A stretch of DNA of 48,795 bases, taken from contig JAKADK010000013.1 in assembly GCA_021820665.1 (NCBI GenBank), positions 1 through 48,795 on the forward strand, written 5' to 3'. This stretch comes from Actinomycetes bacterium (GTDB lineage Bacteria; Actinomycetota; Acidimicrobiia; Acidimicrobiales; RAAP-2). Within the stretch, counting starts at the first letter, position 1, and every line of letters starts with the position of its first letter. The notes beneath the pieces were generated by a model. That model did not search any database, had not been told where the DNA came from, and saw nothing but the letters and a program-made list of their open reading frames with translations. The translations under genes were made by a program, and so were the position numbers. Below are positions 25,139 through 33,044 of the stretch, in pieces.

Positions 25139-26274
25139 GCCCCGACGACGACCCGCTCGCGCCGTGCACCGACATCACCGAGGTCCGGGAGGTGGCGGCC
25201 CAGCTCCGGCGGGAGCAGCGCTTCTTGAACGTGCTGCTCGACAACCTGGAGGACGGGATCGTGGCGTGCGACGCCGACGGGCGGATGACCATCTTCAACC
25301 CGGCGGCGCGCCGGCTGCACGGGCTCGCCCCCGAGTCGGACCCGATCGGCAGGGTTCCGGCCCGGCACGGTCTGGCCCACCTCGACGGCACCCCGCTCGA
25401 CCAGCACGAGAACCCACTCCTGCGGGCGTTGGCCGGTGAGCGTCTTCGCGACGTCGAGATCATGCTCGAACGCCGCGACGGCGAGCGCCGGATCGTCAGC
25501 GTGAACGGCCAGCGACTGGTCGACGAGACGGGCACCCCGCTCGGTGCCGTCGTCGCTCTCCACGACGTGACCGATCAGCGCCGCAACGAGGAGCGCCTCG
25601 CCGCTCTGGCCCACCACGATCCCTTGACCGGGCTGGCCAACCGAGTGCTGCTCGGACAGCGCCTCCAGGCCGCTCTCGACGCTCTGGCTCGGAAGGACGG
25701 TGCGGACCCTGTGCCAGGCGTGGAGCCGGATCCTGTGCCACGGGCGGGGCCGCGGGTCGGTGCGCACCGGGGCTCGACGGCTCTGCGCGGGGACGACAGC
25801 GGCTCGAGGGCGGGGCTGGCGGTGCTCCTGGCCGACCTGGACGACTTCAAGCACGTCAACGACACCTATGGCCACGACGTCGGCGACGCCGTGCTCGTGG
25901 CCATGGCCCGGCGGCTCGCCGCCGTCGTGCGGCCGTCGGACACCGTCGCCCGGCTCGGCGGGGACGAGTTCGTGGTGCTCTGCCCGGCATGCTCAGGCGA
26001 GGAGGAGCTCACCCGGATCTGTGCCCGGGTCACGGCCACGCTCGAGGCTCCCTACGCCGTCGGAGGGCGATCGCTTCCGGTGACCGCTTCGGTGGGCGGC
26101 GTGTACGTCGACAGCGGGGAGGTCGACAGCGGGGAGGTCGATCCGTCGAGCCTCCTCAGCCGGGCCGACGACGCCATGTACACGGTGAAGGGCTACCGCC
26201 ACCGCCGGCGGGGTGGACGCACCGGCGGCGCAGCGCAGGGTGGCGCAGCGCAGGGTGGCGCAGCGCGTGGGTGA
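25135..26274 (+). CDS. PAS-GGDEF diguanylate cyclase
   Basis: A 379-aa soluble signalling protein that should make cyclic di-GMP from GTP. A PAS sensor domain covers about residues 20-145 (LLDNLEDGIVACDADGRMTI, FNPAARRLHGL, VVALHDVTDQR). The GGDEF domain starts with LAHHDPLTGLANRVLLGQRL and has the intact catalytic GGDEF at 275-279. An inhibitory I-site RPSD lies at 266-269, exactly five residues earlier. An insert of about 40 residues (Pro/Gly/Asp-rich) follows the first GGDEF helix, and the C-terminus ends in Gly-Ala-Gln repeats. There is no EAL or HD-GYP domain. It overlaps the acyltransferase stop and the mannosyltransferase start, so it sits inside the PIM operon. Confidence 0.93.
   Translation: MSPDDDPLAPCTDITEVREVAAQLRREQRFLNVLLDNLEDGIVACDADGRMTIFNPAARRLHGLAPESDPIGRVPARHGLAHLDGTPLDQHENPLLRALAGERLRDVEIMLERRDGERRIVSVNGQRLVDETGTPLGAVVALHDVTDQRRNEERLAALAHHDPLTGLANRVLLGQRLQAALDALARKDGADPVPGVEPDPVPRAGPRVGAHRGSTALRGDDSGSRAGLAVLLADLDDFKHVNDTYGHDVGDAVLVAMARRLAAVVRPSDTVARLGGDEFVVLCPACSGEEELTRICARVTATLEAPYAVGGRSLPVTASVGGVYVDSGEVDSGEVDPSSLLSRADDAMYTVKGYRHRRRGGRTGGAAQGGAAQGGAARG
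26107..26141 (+). repeat. 15-bp in-frame tandem repeat in the GGDEF gene
   Basis: GTCGACAGCGGGGAG occurs twice head to tail, followed by a partial third copy. It encodes VDSGE repeats between the last strands of the GGDEF domain. Confidence 0.9.
26227..26266 (+). repeat. 15-bp tandem repeat at the GGDEF/mannosyltransferase junction
   Basis: GGCGCAGCGCAGGGT is present 2.7 times at the 3' end of the GGDEF gene and runs up to the mannosyltransferase GTG start at 26267. It encodes the GGAAQ tail of the cyclase. Confidence 0.92.
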
Positions 26275-27505
26275 GCGTGCCGGCGACGCTCCGGACCGTT
26301 CGCTCCGCGTCGCCATGGTGTGCCCTTACAGCCTCGACCGGCCGGGGGGCGTGCAGAACCAGGCCGTGGGCCTGGCTCGCCAGCTGGCGGGGAGGGGCCA
26401 CCAGGTCGTGGTCTTCGCCCCCGCCGACCACCCCGCCGCGGGAGCCGTTCGGCGGGACGGCGTGGTGGTCGTCCCGACCGGCGCGCCGGTGCACCTTCCC
26501 GCCAACGGGTCCGTCGCTCCGGTGTCCATCTCGCCCCTCGCTCTCCGGCGGAGCGCGCGGGTGCTCCGTCAGGGTCGGTTCGACGTCGTGCACGTCCACG
26601 AGCCCTTCGCTCCGGGGCTCGCCTACGCGTTGCTGGCCACCGGTTCGACCCCCCCACTGGTGGCGACGTTCCACCGGAGCGGGGCGAGCGCTTGGTACCG
26701 CGCCCTCCGGCCGGTGACCGTCGCCGCGGCTGGACGGCTGGCAGCCCGGTGCGCCGTGTCGGAGGCGGCAGCCGCCACCGCACGCCGGGCGCTGGGCGGC
26801 GAGTACGAGGTCCTCTACAACGGGATCGACACCGAGGGGTTCTCGGGGGTCCAGGGCACGCCGACGTCCGGTCCGACCATCCTCTTCCTCGGTCGGCACG
26901 AGCCCCGGAAGGGCCTTGCCGTGCTGCTCGAGGCCCACGCCCGTTTGGAGGCACTCCGGGGGAAATGCGGGGGTGACGCTCCACTGCTGCCGGTCACGCT
27001 GTGGGTGGGTGGTGACGGGCCCGAGACCGCTGGCCTCCGCGCCCGGTGGCCTCCGTCGCCGACTCGACACTGGCTCGGGGTGCTCTCCGAGGCCGAGAAG
27101 CGAAGCCGGCTGGTTGGAGCCGATGTCCTGTGCGCGCCGTCGATCGCCGGCGAGTCCTTCGGGATCGTGCTGCTCGAAGGGATGGCCGCCGGGACCCGCG
27201 TGGTGGCCAGCGACATCGACGGGTACCGGGATGCCAGTGGGGGCCACGCCGTGCTGGTCCCACCCGGGGATCCAGAAGCGCTGGCTCGGGCGCTGGCCGG
27301 CGTGCTCGTCGGGATGGGGGCTGGGGGACGGGCAGCCGCCCCGGACCCGGACCCGGACCCGGACCCGGTCGCAGACGCCGGTTCCCTGGCCGGTGCCCGG
27401 TCGCACGCCGACCGGTGGTCCCTGCGGGAGCTGGCCGCAGCCTACGAGCACGTCTACCGGCGGGTGATCGCCACCGGGCCCCGCCGCCCGCCCCTACACT
27501 GCTGA
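26267..27505 (+). CDS. pimA: Phosphatidylinositol alpha-mannosyltransferase (PimA-like GT4)
   Basis: A 412-aa GT-B glycosyltransferase of family 4. By context it should add the first mannose from GDP-mannose to phosphatidylinositol at the membrane. The N-terminal Rossmann half has MVCPYSLDRPGGVQNQAVGL, VVHVHEPFAPGLAYALL and CAVSEAAAATARRAL. The C-terminal half has ILFLGRHEPRKGLAVLLEA and the nucleotide-sugar motif ESFGIVLLEGMAAG. A Pro-Asp repeat loop (residues about 359-368) interrupts the C-terminal region. GTG 26267 is chosen as the start (8-bp overlap with the cyclase); in-frame GTG 26213 lies deep in that gene. The order acyltransferase then pimA matches mycobacteria except for the cyclase between them. 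Confidence 0.9.
   Translation: MGERAGDAPDRSLRVAMVCPYSLDRPGGVQNQAVGLARQLAGRGHQVVVFAPADHPAAGAVRRDGVVVVPTGAPVHLPANGSVAPVSISPLALRRSARVLRQGRFDVVHVHEPFAPGLAYALLATGSTPPLVATFHRSGASAWYRALRPVTVAAAGRLAARCAVSEAAAATARRALGGEYEVLYNGIDTEGFSGVQGTPTSGPTILFLGRHEPRKGLAVLLEAHARLEALRGKCGGDAPLLPVTLWVGGDGPETAGLRARWPPSPTRHWLGVLSEAEKRSRLVGADVLCAPSIAGESFGIVLLEGMAAGTRVVASDIDGYRDASGGHAVLVPPGDPEALARALAGVLVGMGAGGRAAAPDPDPDPDPVADAGSLAGARSHADRWSLRELAAAYEHVYRRVIATGPRRPPLHC
27341..27370 (+). repeat. 6-bp in-frame repeat in pimA
   Basis: CCGGAC occurs four times in a row, with a fifth, altered copy. It encodes a Pro-Asp run in a loop near the C-terminus of the mannosyltransferase. Confidence 0.9.
27495..27500 (+). promoter_or_regulatory. 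Probable -10 element of the M48 protease gene
   Basis: TACACT ends 9 nt before ATG 27510, with no usable ribosome binding site between, pointing to a leaderless or near-leaderless transcript. The same hexamer precedes the DUF948 gene. Confidence 0.45.
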
Positions 27506-27509
27506 GGTC

Positions 27510-28691
27510 ATGACCACACCAGGAACGGAGCCGAGCGCTGTGCCGGACGGTTCGCGCCCGCCGGTCGGCCGGTCCCCCGAGGGCCGGGCGGGATCGGGTC
27601 GTCCTCCGGGCCGGAGCAGCCGAGGTCGGTCAGGGGGTGGGCGGTCCCCTCATGGCCACCGCTCGGGAGCGTCAGGCCCCCGGGCACGCCGAGCGGGTGG
27701 TCGGGCTGGTGGGGGCCAGGCGGGATCGGGTCGTCCTCCGGCCGAAGGGAGAGCCGGCGCAGGGCGTGGCGGGGAGGGGAGAGCCGGCGCAGGGCGTGGC
27801 GGGGCCACCGGTCGGTCGCGTAGCGGGCGACCGCCTCGTACCGACTCGCTGGAGGTACCGGCCCCCGTGCCACGGCCCGCGCCCTGGGGGTTCCCCGACG
27901 ACGGGACGACCGTGGCTCGGAACCGCCGGAAGGCATTCGTGTTGGGCGCGATACCGGGCGCGGTCGGGGGAGCGGTCGCCGGCGTGGTCGTCGGGCTGCT
28001 GGCCTCGTCGGTCGCCGGCGTGGTCGCCGCCGCCGTCGTGGTCGTCGCGGTGGCCGTCGCGGTGTGGCGTCTCGCTCCGGCCCTGGTCGTGGCGGCGCTG
28101 GATGCACGGCCCCTCCCCGCCGGAAGGGCGGCCCGCCTCGACAACGTGGTCGACGGCCTGTGCGCCACGATGGGGCTCGGCCCGCCGGCACTGCTCGTCG
28201 TCGACCATCGCGTTCCCAACGCCATGGCGATGGGCCGGTCGCCGTCGGCGTCGGTGCTCGTCGTCACCTCGGGGCTCCTCGACACCCTCGACCTGGTGGC
28301 GCTCGAGAGCGTCGTGGCCCACGAGCTCGTCCACGTCAAGCGAGGAGAGGCCACCGTCTCCGGCGCGGCCGTCGTGAGTGCCGCATTGGTGTCTTGGATC
28401 GTGCCACGCCCGGCGGACCTGGTGCACCGGTGGGTAGGGCGGGGGCGCGAGCTGGCGGCTGATCGCCGGGCGGCGGCGACGGTCCGGTACCCACCGGGCC
28501 TGGAGGCGGCACTGGTCACGATGTCGGGTGAGCCCAACGGCCACGAGGCCTGGCCGCCCGGCCGCGGGCGGATGGCCGCGGCGACCCGGTGGTTGTGGAT
28601 CGACCCGATGGTGGGGATCCGGGGCGCCGTGGATCTGGAAGGAAATCTCGACGCCACCGAGGTCAGGGCGGCGGCGCTCGCCGAATGGTGA
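27510..28691 (+). CDS. M48 (HtpX-like) membrane metalloprotease with long Gly/Arg-rich N-terminus
   Basis: A 393-aa membrane-anchored zinc protease. The zinc motif HELVH is at 271-275 within SVVAHELVHVKRGE, and the third ligand is probably Glu314 in GRELAADRRAA. A hydrophobic region at about residues 135-190 (IPGAVGGAVAGVVVGLLASS and onward) gives one or two membrane segments. Residues 1 to about 115 are low complexity, rich in Gly, Arg, Ser and Pro, and are encoded by repeated DNA; HtpX proteins normally lack such a segment. The gene starts 4 bp after the pimA stop but probably has its own promoter. It is convergent with marR, 9 bp away. HtpX-type proteases act in membrane protein quality control; the substrate is unknown. 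Confidence 0.85.
   Translation: MTTPGTEPSAVPDGSRPPVGRSPEGRAGSGRPPGRSSRGRSGGGRSPHGHRSGASGPRARRAGGRAGGGQAGSGRPPAEGRAGAGRGGEGRAGAGRGGATGRSRSGRPPRTDSLEVPAPVPRPAPWGFPDDGTTVARNRRKAFVLGAIPGAVGGAVAGVVVGLLASSVAGVVAAAVVVVAVAVAVWRLAPALVVAALDARPLPAGRAARLDNVVDGLCATMGLGPPALLVVDHRVPNAMAMGRSPSASVLVVTSGLLDTLDLVALESVVAHELVHVKRGEATVSGAAVVSAALVSWIVPRPADLVHRWVGRGRELAADRRAAATVRYPPGLEAALVTMSGEPNGHEAWPPGRGRMAAATRWLWIDPMVGIRGAVDLEGNLDATEVRAAALAEW
27588..27804 (+). repeat. Direct repeats in the 5' part of the M48 gene
   Basis: GCGGGATCGGGTCGTCCTCC is found at 27588 and again at 27720 (22-23 bp identical, 132 bp apart). A separate 30-bp unit beginning GAGCCGGCGCAGGGCGTGGC is repeated at 27751 and 27781 (at least 24 bp identical). 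Both lie in the low-complexity coding region. Confidence 0.9.
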
Positions 28692-28700
28692 CTCCTGGCC

Positions 28701-29324
28701 CTACTGCTCGGTGCCCGTGATGCGTGCCGAGCCGAGGTCCGCCGCCGGTGCCCGCGGTGCCACGGTGGTCCAGGGACCGCCTCCGGAGCGTCCGCTGGGT
28801 CGGCTCTGCTCGGGGCACGACGATCCGGCGGGATCGGCGGCGCTACCGGTCGGGGCACTACCGGTCGGGAGGCCGCGGAGGTGGTCCCGGAGCTTGCGCA
28901 GGAGGCACTGAAGCTCCGCCTGCTCTGCAGAGGTGAGCACCGGACCGACGAGGGAGCGGACGTGATCGGCGTGGCGGGGCACGGCTGCCGCCATGAGCGA
29001 CCGACCGGACTCGGAGAGGACGGCGAACGCCCCCCGCCGGTCCTCGGGGCAGGCCTCACGCTCGACGAGGCCGGCGTCGACGAGCCGGTCGACGGCCCGG
29101 GTCAGCCCGCTCGGAGACAGCGACGTCCAGACGGCCAGCTCGGCCATCCGGAGGCGCTCACCGGGGGTGCGGGCCAGGCGGATGAGCACGTCGAAGGCCT
29201 GACCCGACAGGGCGGGATCACGGTCGAGCTGCTCGTCGAAGACCCGCCGGAGCCCGGAGGCGCACTCGAAGAGCAACCCGACCATCGTCAGCTGCTCGTC
29301 ACCGCCGTCCAGAGAAAGGTCCAC
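28701..29324 (-). CDS. MarR-family transcriptional regulator
   Basis: A 207-aa winged-helix repressor. The DNA-binding part is seen in LRMAELAVWTSLSPSGLTRA (recognition helix) and VDRLVDAGLVEREACPEDRR (wing, with the DRR motif usual for MarR). Helices for dimerisation flank it. About 55 residues of low-complexity Ser/Gly/Pro tail follow the fold. The GTG start 29324 has a TAGGAT -10 ending 6 nt upstream and no ribosome binding site, so the mRNA is probably leaderless. It is divergent from yceI, and operator-like repeats lie between the two genes. It probably represses yceI and perhaps itself; the ligand is unknown. Confidence 0.92.
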   Translation of the reverse strand: MDLSLDGGDEQLTMVGLLFECASGLRRVFDEQLDRDPALSGQAFDVLIRLARTPGERLRMAELAVWTSLSPSGLTRAVDRLVDAGLVEREACPEDRRGAFAVLSESGRSLMAAAVPRHADHVRSLVGPVLTSAEQAELQCLLRKLRDHLRGLPTGSAPTGSAADPAGSSCPEQSRPSGRSGGGPWTTVAPRAPAADLGSARITGTEQ

Positions 29325-29330
29325 GGCCCG

Positions 29331-29336
29331 ATCCTA
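29331..29336 (-). promoter_or_regulatory. Probable -10 element of marR
   Basis: TAGGAT on the minus strand, 6 nt before the GTG start. It is the same hexamer and spacing class as ruvC. Confidence 0.5.
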
Positions 29337-29349
29337 CCCGTTGATGCCA

Positions 29350-29399
29350 GATAGTTGCGGCAACAATCATCTGCCGGTACAGTACTTGCGTCAGCAATC
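29350..29399. promoter_or_regulatory. Two MarR operator-like sites
   Basis: Site 1 (29350-29368) is an imperfect palindrome GAT-A-GTTGC-G-GCAAC-A-ATC. Site 2 (29385-29399), CTTGCGTCAGCAATC, matches it at 12 of 15 positions and starts 31 bp further on, about three helical turns. Site 1 covers the yceI -35 and site 2 covers its expected transcription start, so binding would block the promoter. Confidence 0.65.
29355..29383 (+). promoter_or_regulatory. yceI promoter
   Basis: The -35 TTGCGG (29355-29360) and -10 TACAGT (29378-29383) are separated by 17 bp. The predicted start near 29390 gives a leader of about 54 nt, which holds the GGAGGT ribosome binding site at 29433-29438. This is the best complete promoter in the window. 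Confidence 0.65.
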
Positions 29400-29443
29400 A
29401 ATCGATCAGGTACCCCGGATGCGGGGATGACCGGAGGTAGGAC

Positions 29444-30025
29444 ATGACCGACAGCGCAGCAGTGCAGAGCCGGATCGTCGACGGCGTGGAGCTCCCGGCG
29501 GTGGGCACCTACAGCCTCGACGCCGCCCACACCCATGTGGGGTTCTCCGTCCGGCACATGGGGGTCGCCAAGGTGCGGGGTCGGTTCGGCGGCGTCCAGG
29601 GAACGCTGGTGGTGGCCGAGGATCCCCTTCAGTCCTCGGTGTCGGTGACGATCGACGCCGCCACCGTCGACACCCGGGACGAGACGCGGGACAATCACGT
29701 GCGCACGGCCGACTTCCTCGACGTAGCCAACTACCCGACCATCACGTTCGAGTCGACGTCGGTGGAGGCGGCCGGCAAGGGCGCGTGGAAGGTGAACGGG
29801 AACCTGACCATCCGCGGGACCACTCGACCCGTCACGCTCGACACCAGCCTCGAGGGCGTGATCCAGGACCCTTACGGGAACCACCGGGTCGGTTTCAGCG
29901 CCACGACGGCCATCGATCGCGACGATTTCGGAGTGTCGTTCGGAGCGGTCATGGAGGCGGGCGGATTGGTAGTGGGCAAGCGGGTCACGATCGAGATCGA
30001 GGCCGAAGCGGTGCTCCAGGCGTAG
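29444..30025 (+). CDS. YceI-family lipid-binding protein
   Basis: A 193-aa protein of the YceI family, beta-barrel lipocalin-like proteins that bind polyisoprenoid or other lipids. Typical blocks are [26 protein letters not shown] near the start, [20 protein letters not shown], and [15 protein letters not shown]. There is no signal peptide, so it should be cytoplasmic, unlike the E. coli YceI. ATG 29444 has a strong GGAGGT 5 nt upstream. Divergent transcription from marR, with palindromes in the shared promoter, suggests MarR control. MarR-YceI pairs often respond to toxic compounds or oxidants, but the signal is not visible. Confidence 0.92.
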   Translation: MTDSAAVQSRIVDGVELPAVGTYSLDAAHTHVGFSVRHMGVAKVRGRFGGVQGTLVVAEDPLQSSVSVTIDAATVDTRDETRDNHVRTADFLDVANYPTITFESTSVEAAGKGAWKVNGNLTIRGTTRPVTLDTSLEGVIQDPYGNHRVGFSATTAIDRDDFGVSFGAVMEAGGLVVGKRVTIEIEAEAVLQA

Positions 30026-30097
30026 CGGCGATGCCCCTCTGGCCGGCCCGGTGCGACGACGTCGGGAGCACCAGCCCGGCCAGGGGGGCGCGGCGGG

Positions 30098-30103
30098 TAC
30101 AAT
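30098..30103 (+). promoter_or_regulatory. Probable -10 element of pdxS
   Basis: TACAAT, a near-consensus -10, ends 7 nt before the pdxS ATG. There is no ribosome binding site between, so the transcript is probably leaderless. The preceding 70 bp between yceI and this element show no clear -35. Confidence 0.6.
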
Positions 30104-30110
30104 CGCGACC

Positions 30111-31028
30111 ATGAGCGATCCGCAGAGCCCCGCCTCCCATCCCGGTCCCGACCGTCCCACGGGGACGTTCACCGTCAAGCGTGGGCTGGCGGAGATGCTG
30201 CGCGGCGGGGTGATCATGGACGTGGTCGATGCCACCCAGGCGAAGGTGGCCGAGGACGCCGGCGCGGTCGCCGTGATGGCCCTCGAGCGGGTCCCCGCCG
30301 ACATCCGCCGTGACGGGGGCGTGGCCCGGATGAGCGACCCGGCGCTGATCGAGGGTATCCAGGCGGCCGTCACCGTGCCGGTGATGGCCAAGGCCCGGAT
30401 CGGGCATTTCGCCGAGGCCCAGGTGCTCGCCTCCCTCGGTGTCGACTACATCGACGAGAGCGAGGTGCTCACCCCGGCCGACGAGTCGCACCACATCGAC
30501 AAGTGGCCCTTCGAGATCCCTTTCGTGTGCGGTGCCACCAACCTCGGCGAGGCGCTCCGGCGGATCTCCGAGGGGGCGGCGATGATCCGCTCCAAGGGTG
30601 AGGCGGGGACCGGGAACATCGTCGAAGCGGTCCGGCACCTCCGGGCGGTCCTCGGCGACATCCGGAAGATCACACAGGCCGACTCGGCCGAGCTGTTCGG
30701 CTGGGCCAAGCAGCTCTCGGCGCCGATCGGGCTCGTCCAGGAGATCGCCGACACGGGCCGGCTCCCCGTTCCCTTGTTCTGCGCCGGAGGTATCGCAACT
30801 CCGGCGGATGCCTCGCTCGTGATGCAGCTCGGTGCCGAGGCGGTGTTCGTCGGCTCGGGCATCTTCAAGAGCGCCGATCCAGCCAAGATGGCGCGCGCCA
30901 TCGTCGAGGCGACGGCCCACTACGCAGATGCCGATCTGGTGGCCAAGGTGTCGACCGGGCTCGGTGCGGCCATGCCCGGTCAGGAGATCCAGGCGATCGA
31001 CGTCCACCTGGCCGATCGTGGCTGGTAG
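30111..31028 (+). CDS. pdxS: Pyridoxal 5'-phosphate synthase subunit PdxS
   Basis: The synthase subunit that makes PLP from ribose 5-phosphate, glyceraldehyde 3-phosphate and ammonia. The 305-aa protein carries the family blocks [80 protein letters not shown] and [12 protein letters not shown], with [12 protein letters not shown] near the phosphate site. All expected lysines are in place. The ATG at 30111 gives a short variable N-terminus of about 20 residues. It forms an operon with pdxT, 30 bp downstream, which supplies ammonia. Confidence 0.97.
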   Translation: MSDPQSPASHPGPDRPTGTFTVKRGLAEMLRGGVIMDVVDATQAKVAEDAGAVAVMALERVPADIRRDGGVARMSDPALIEGIQAAVTVPVMAKARIGHFAEAQVLASLGVDYIDESEVLTPADESHHIDKWPFEIPFVCGATNLGEALRRISEGAAMIRSKGEAGTGNIVEAVRHLRAVLGDIRKITQADSAELFGWAKQLSAPIGLVQEIADTGRLPVPLFCAGGIATPADASLVMQLGAEAVFVGSGIFKSADPAKMARAIVEATAHYADADLVAKVSTGLGAAMPGQEIQAIDVHLADRGW

Positions 31029-31058
31029 GCGGGTGACGGCCGGAGGCCGTCGGCGGCG

Positions 31059-31715
31059 GTGACCATCGGCGTGCTCGCCCTCCAGGGCGACGTGCGCGAG
31101 CACGTGGCGGCGTTCTGTGACCTCGGGGAGGACGTGACGCTGGTGCGGCGGCCCGAGGACCTGGAGGGCGTCGACGGGATCGTGCTCCCCGGGGGGGAGT
31201 CGACCACGGTGTCGATGCTCCTCGACTCCTCCGGGCTGTTCGACCCTCTCGACGCAGCGCTGGCTGCCGGCCTGCCGGCGTTCGGGACGTGCGCCGGGAT
31301 GATCCTGCTGGCCACGGAGGTCCTGGACGGACGCAGCGACCAGCGGCGTTTCGGGGTCATCGATCTCACCGTCCGCCGGAACGGCTACGGGCGGCAGCGG
31401 GCGTCCTTCGAATGCGACCTCGACGTACCCGGGCTCGGGGGTCCCCCCGGTGTCCCGCTCCACGCCGTGTTCATCCGTGCTCCCGTGGTGGAGGCGGTGG
31501 GCGGGGGCGTCGAGGTGGTCGCCCGACTACCGACGGGAGGGGGACTGGCCGCGACCGGGCCGGTCGTGGACGGCGAGCCCACCGGTCCCGTGGTGGCCGC
31601 CCGGCAGGGCTCGGTGCTGGCGACCGCGTTCCACCCGGAGCTCACCGCCGACCGGCGGCTGCACCGGAGGTTCGTCGAGATGGTGAAGGAGCGAGCAGGG
31701 GAGAGGCGTTCGTAG
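31059..31715 (+). CDS. pdxT: Pyridoxal 5'-phosphate synthase glutaminase PdxT
   Basis: The glutamine amidotransferase partner of PdxS. The 218-aa protein starts with the family signature IGVLALQGDVREHV and has LPGGESTT, the nucleophile Cys in FGTCAGMILLA, and the His/Glu pair in FHPELTAD. GTG 31059 fits the conserved N-terminus, although the nearest GGAGG is 12 nt upstream. A short Pro/Gly loop of about 15 residues follows ARLPTGG. Its TAG stop directly abuts the yebC ATG with no gap, so the three genes pdxS-pdxT-yebC form one operon, as in other actinobacteria. Confidence 0.96.
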   Translation: MTIGVLALQGDVREHVAAFCDLGEDVTLVRRPEDLEGVDGIVLPGGESTTVSMLLDSSGLFDPLDAALAAGLPAFGTCAGMILLATEVLDGRSDQRRFGVIDLTVRRNGYGRQRASFECDLDVPGLGGPPGVPLHAVFIRAPVVEAVGGGVEVVARLPTGGGLAATGPVVDGEPTGPVVAARQGSVLATAFHPELTADRRLHRRFVEMVKERAGERRS

Positions 31716-32465
31716 ATGTCGGGACATTCGAAGTGGGCCACCACGAAGTACCGAAAGGGGGCCCAGGACCAGGCCAGGGCCAAGGTGTTCGCCAAGATCA
31801 TCCGGCAGGTGGAGGTGGCTGCCCGGGAAGGCGGCAGCGACATGTCGGCGAACGCCACCCTGCGCACCATGTACGCAAAGGCGCGTGACGCCTCGGTGCC
31901 GATCGACACGATCGAACGGGCGATCAAGCGGGGCTCCGGCGAGCTCGAAGGCGTCCGCTACGAGGCGATCACCTACGAGGGCTATGCCCCTGAGGGAGTG
32001 GCGGTCATCGTTGAGTGCCTGTCGGACAATCGGAACCGGACGGGAGCGGAGATCCGCAACCTCTTCAACAAGAACGGCGGGTCCATGGCGGAGCCCGGGG
32101 CGGTGAGCTGGCAGTTCGAGCGCAAAGGCGTGATCGTGCTTCCGGCGGACCACACAGAGGAAGAGGTCCTCGAGGTGGCGATGGAGGCCGGAGCCGAGGA
32201 CCTCACCGTCGAGGAGGAACGGCTGGTGGTGACGTGCGCCCCGGGTGACCTTGCCGCCGTGCGCACCGCCCTGGAGGAGGGGGGTCTGGCTCCCCAGTCG
32301 GCGGAGCTCACCATGGTGCCCTCGTCGACGGTCGAGGTGTCCGAAGAGGCCGGGGCCAAGCGGGTGCTCCGGCTGATCGACGTCCTCGACGAGCACGACG
32401 ACGTCCAGAACGTCTATGCCAACTTCGACATCCCCGACGACGTCATGTCCGCCTACGACGGGTGA
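31716..32465 (+). CDS. yebC: YebC/PmpR-family protein
   Basis: A 249-aa member of the widely conserved YebC family. Members have been described as transcriptional regulators and, more recently, as factors helping ribosomes through proline-rich stretches. The N-terminus MSGHSKWATTKYRKGAQDQA is diagnostic, with YEGYAPEGVAVIVECLSDNR and NLFNKNGGSMAEPGAVSWQF in the middle. The C-terminus is complete. The neighbouring ruvC gene is the usual companion in actinobacteria. A GGGGAGAGG stretch lies upstream of the ATG. Confidence 0.96.
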   Translation: MSGHSKWATTKYRKGAQDQARAKVFAKIIRQVEVAAREGGSDMSANATLRTMYAKARDASVPIDTIERAIKRGSGELEGVRYEAITYEGYAPEGVAVIVECLSDNRNRTGAEIRNLFNKNGGSMAEPGAVSWQFERKGVIVLPADHTEEEVLEVAMEAGAEDLTVEEERLVVTCAPGDLAAVRTALEEGGLAPQSAELTMVPSSTVEVSEEAGAKRVLRLIDVLDEHDDVQNVYANFDIPDDVMSAYDG

Positions 32466-32524
32466 GCGAGTCCTACGCCCCCGTGGGCCGGCGGGGCATC
32501 CCCCTTCGGCCCGCCACCGTCGGA

Positions 32525-32530
32525 TAGGAT
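32525..32530 (+). promoter_or_regulatory. Probable -10 element of ruvC
   Basis: TAGGAT ends 7 nt before GTG 32538 with no ribosome binding site between. No -35 is recognisable. A LexA-type SOS box is not obvious in this 72-bp spacer. Confidence 0.5.
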
Positions 32531-32537
32531 CGAACAC

Positions 32538-33044
32538 GTGTTCGTGATGGGGATCGATCCCGGATTGTCGCGGTGCGGGTACGGCGTGGTCACCGGGGAT
32601 GGGTCCCGGCTGGCGGCCGTGGCCGGCGGGGTCGTCTCCACCGAGCCCTCGATGCCGCTGCCCCAGCGGCTGACGGTGCTGGCCGCTGAGCTCCGGGCGC
32701 TCGTCGCCGAGTTCCGTCCCGGCGCGGTCGTGGTGGAGCGGGTGTTCTTCCAGGTGAACGCCAGGACGGCGATGGCAACCGGCCAAGCGGCGGGCGTGGC
32801 ATTGGTGGCGGCCGGGGAGTCGGGGTGCGAGGTGGCCCAGTACACGGCGAACGAGGTGAAGCAGTCGCTCGTCGGGTACGGGAGCGCCACGAAGGACCAG
32901 GTGCAGCGGATGGTGGCCTCGGTGCTCCATCTCGATGCACCGCCGCGGCCGCCCGACGTCGCCGACGCCCTGGCCCTGGCGGTGTGCCACCTCACCAGCC
33001 GACCGTTCGCCCGTGCCGTGGCCGCCGCGGAGCGCCGACCGTGA
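32538..33044 (+). CDS. ruvC: Holliday junction resolvase RuvC
   Basis: The nuclease that cuts Holliday junctions in the RuvABC complex. With the GTG 32538 start (168 aa) the four catalytic acids fall at Asp7 (GIDPG), Glu67 (VVVERVFF), Asp140 and Asp143 (PPDVADALALAVCH). These are within one or two positions of the E. coli enzyme, which supports this start over ATG 32547. The probable -10 just upstream suggests a leaderless message. The stop overlaps the ruvA GTG by 4 bp. Confidence 0.97.
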   Translation: MFVMGIDPGLSRCGYGVVTGDGSRLAAVAGGVVSTEPSMPLPQRLTVLAAELRALVAEFRPGAVVVERVFFQVNARTAMATGQAAGVALVAAGESGCEVAQYTANEVKQSLVGYGSATKDQVQRMVASVLHLDAPPRPPDVADALALAVCHLTSRPFARAVAAAERRP

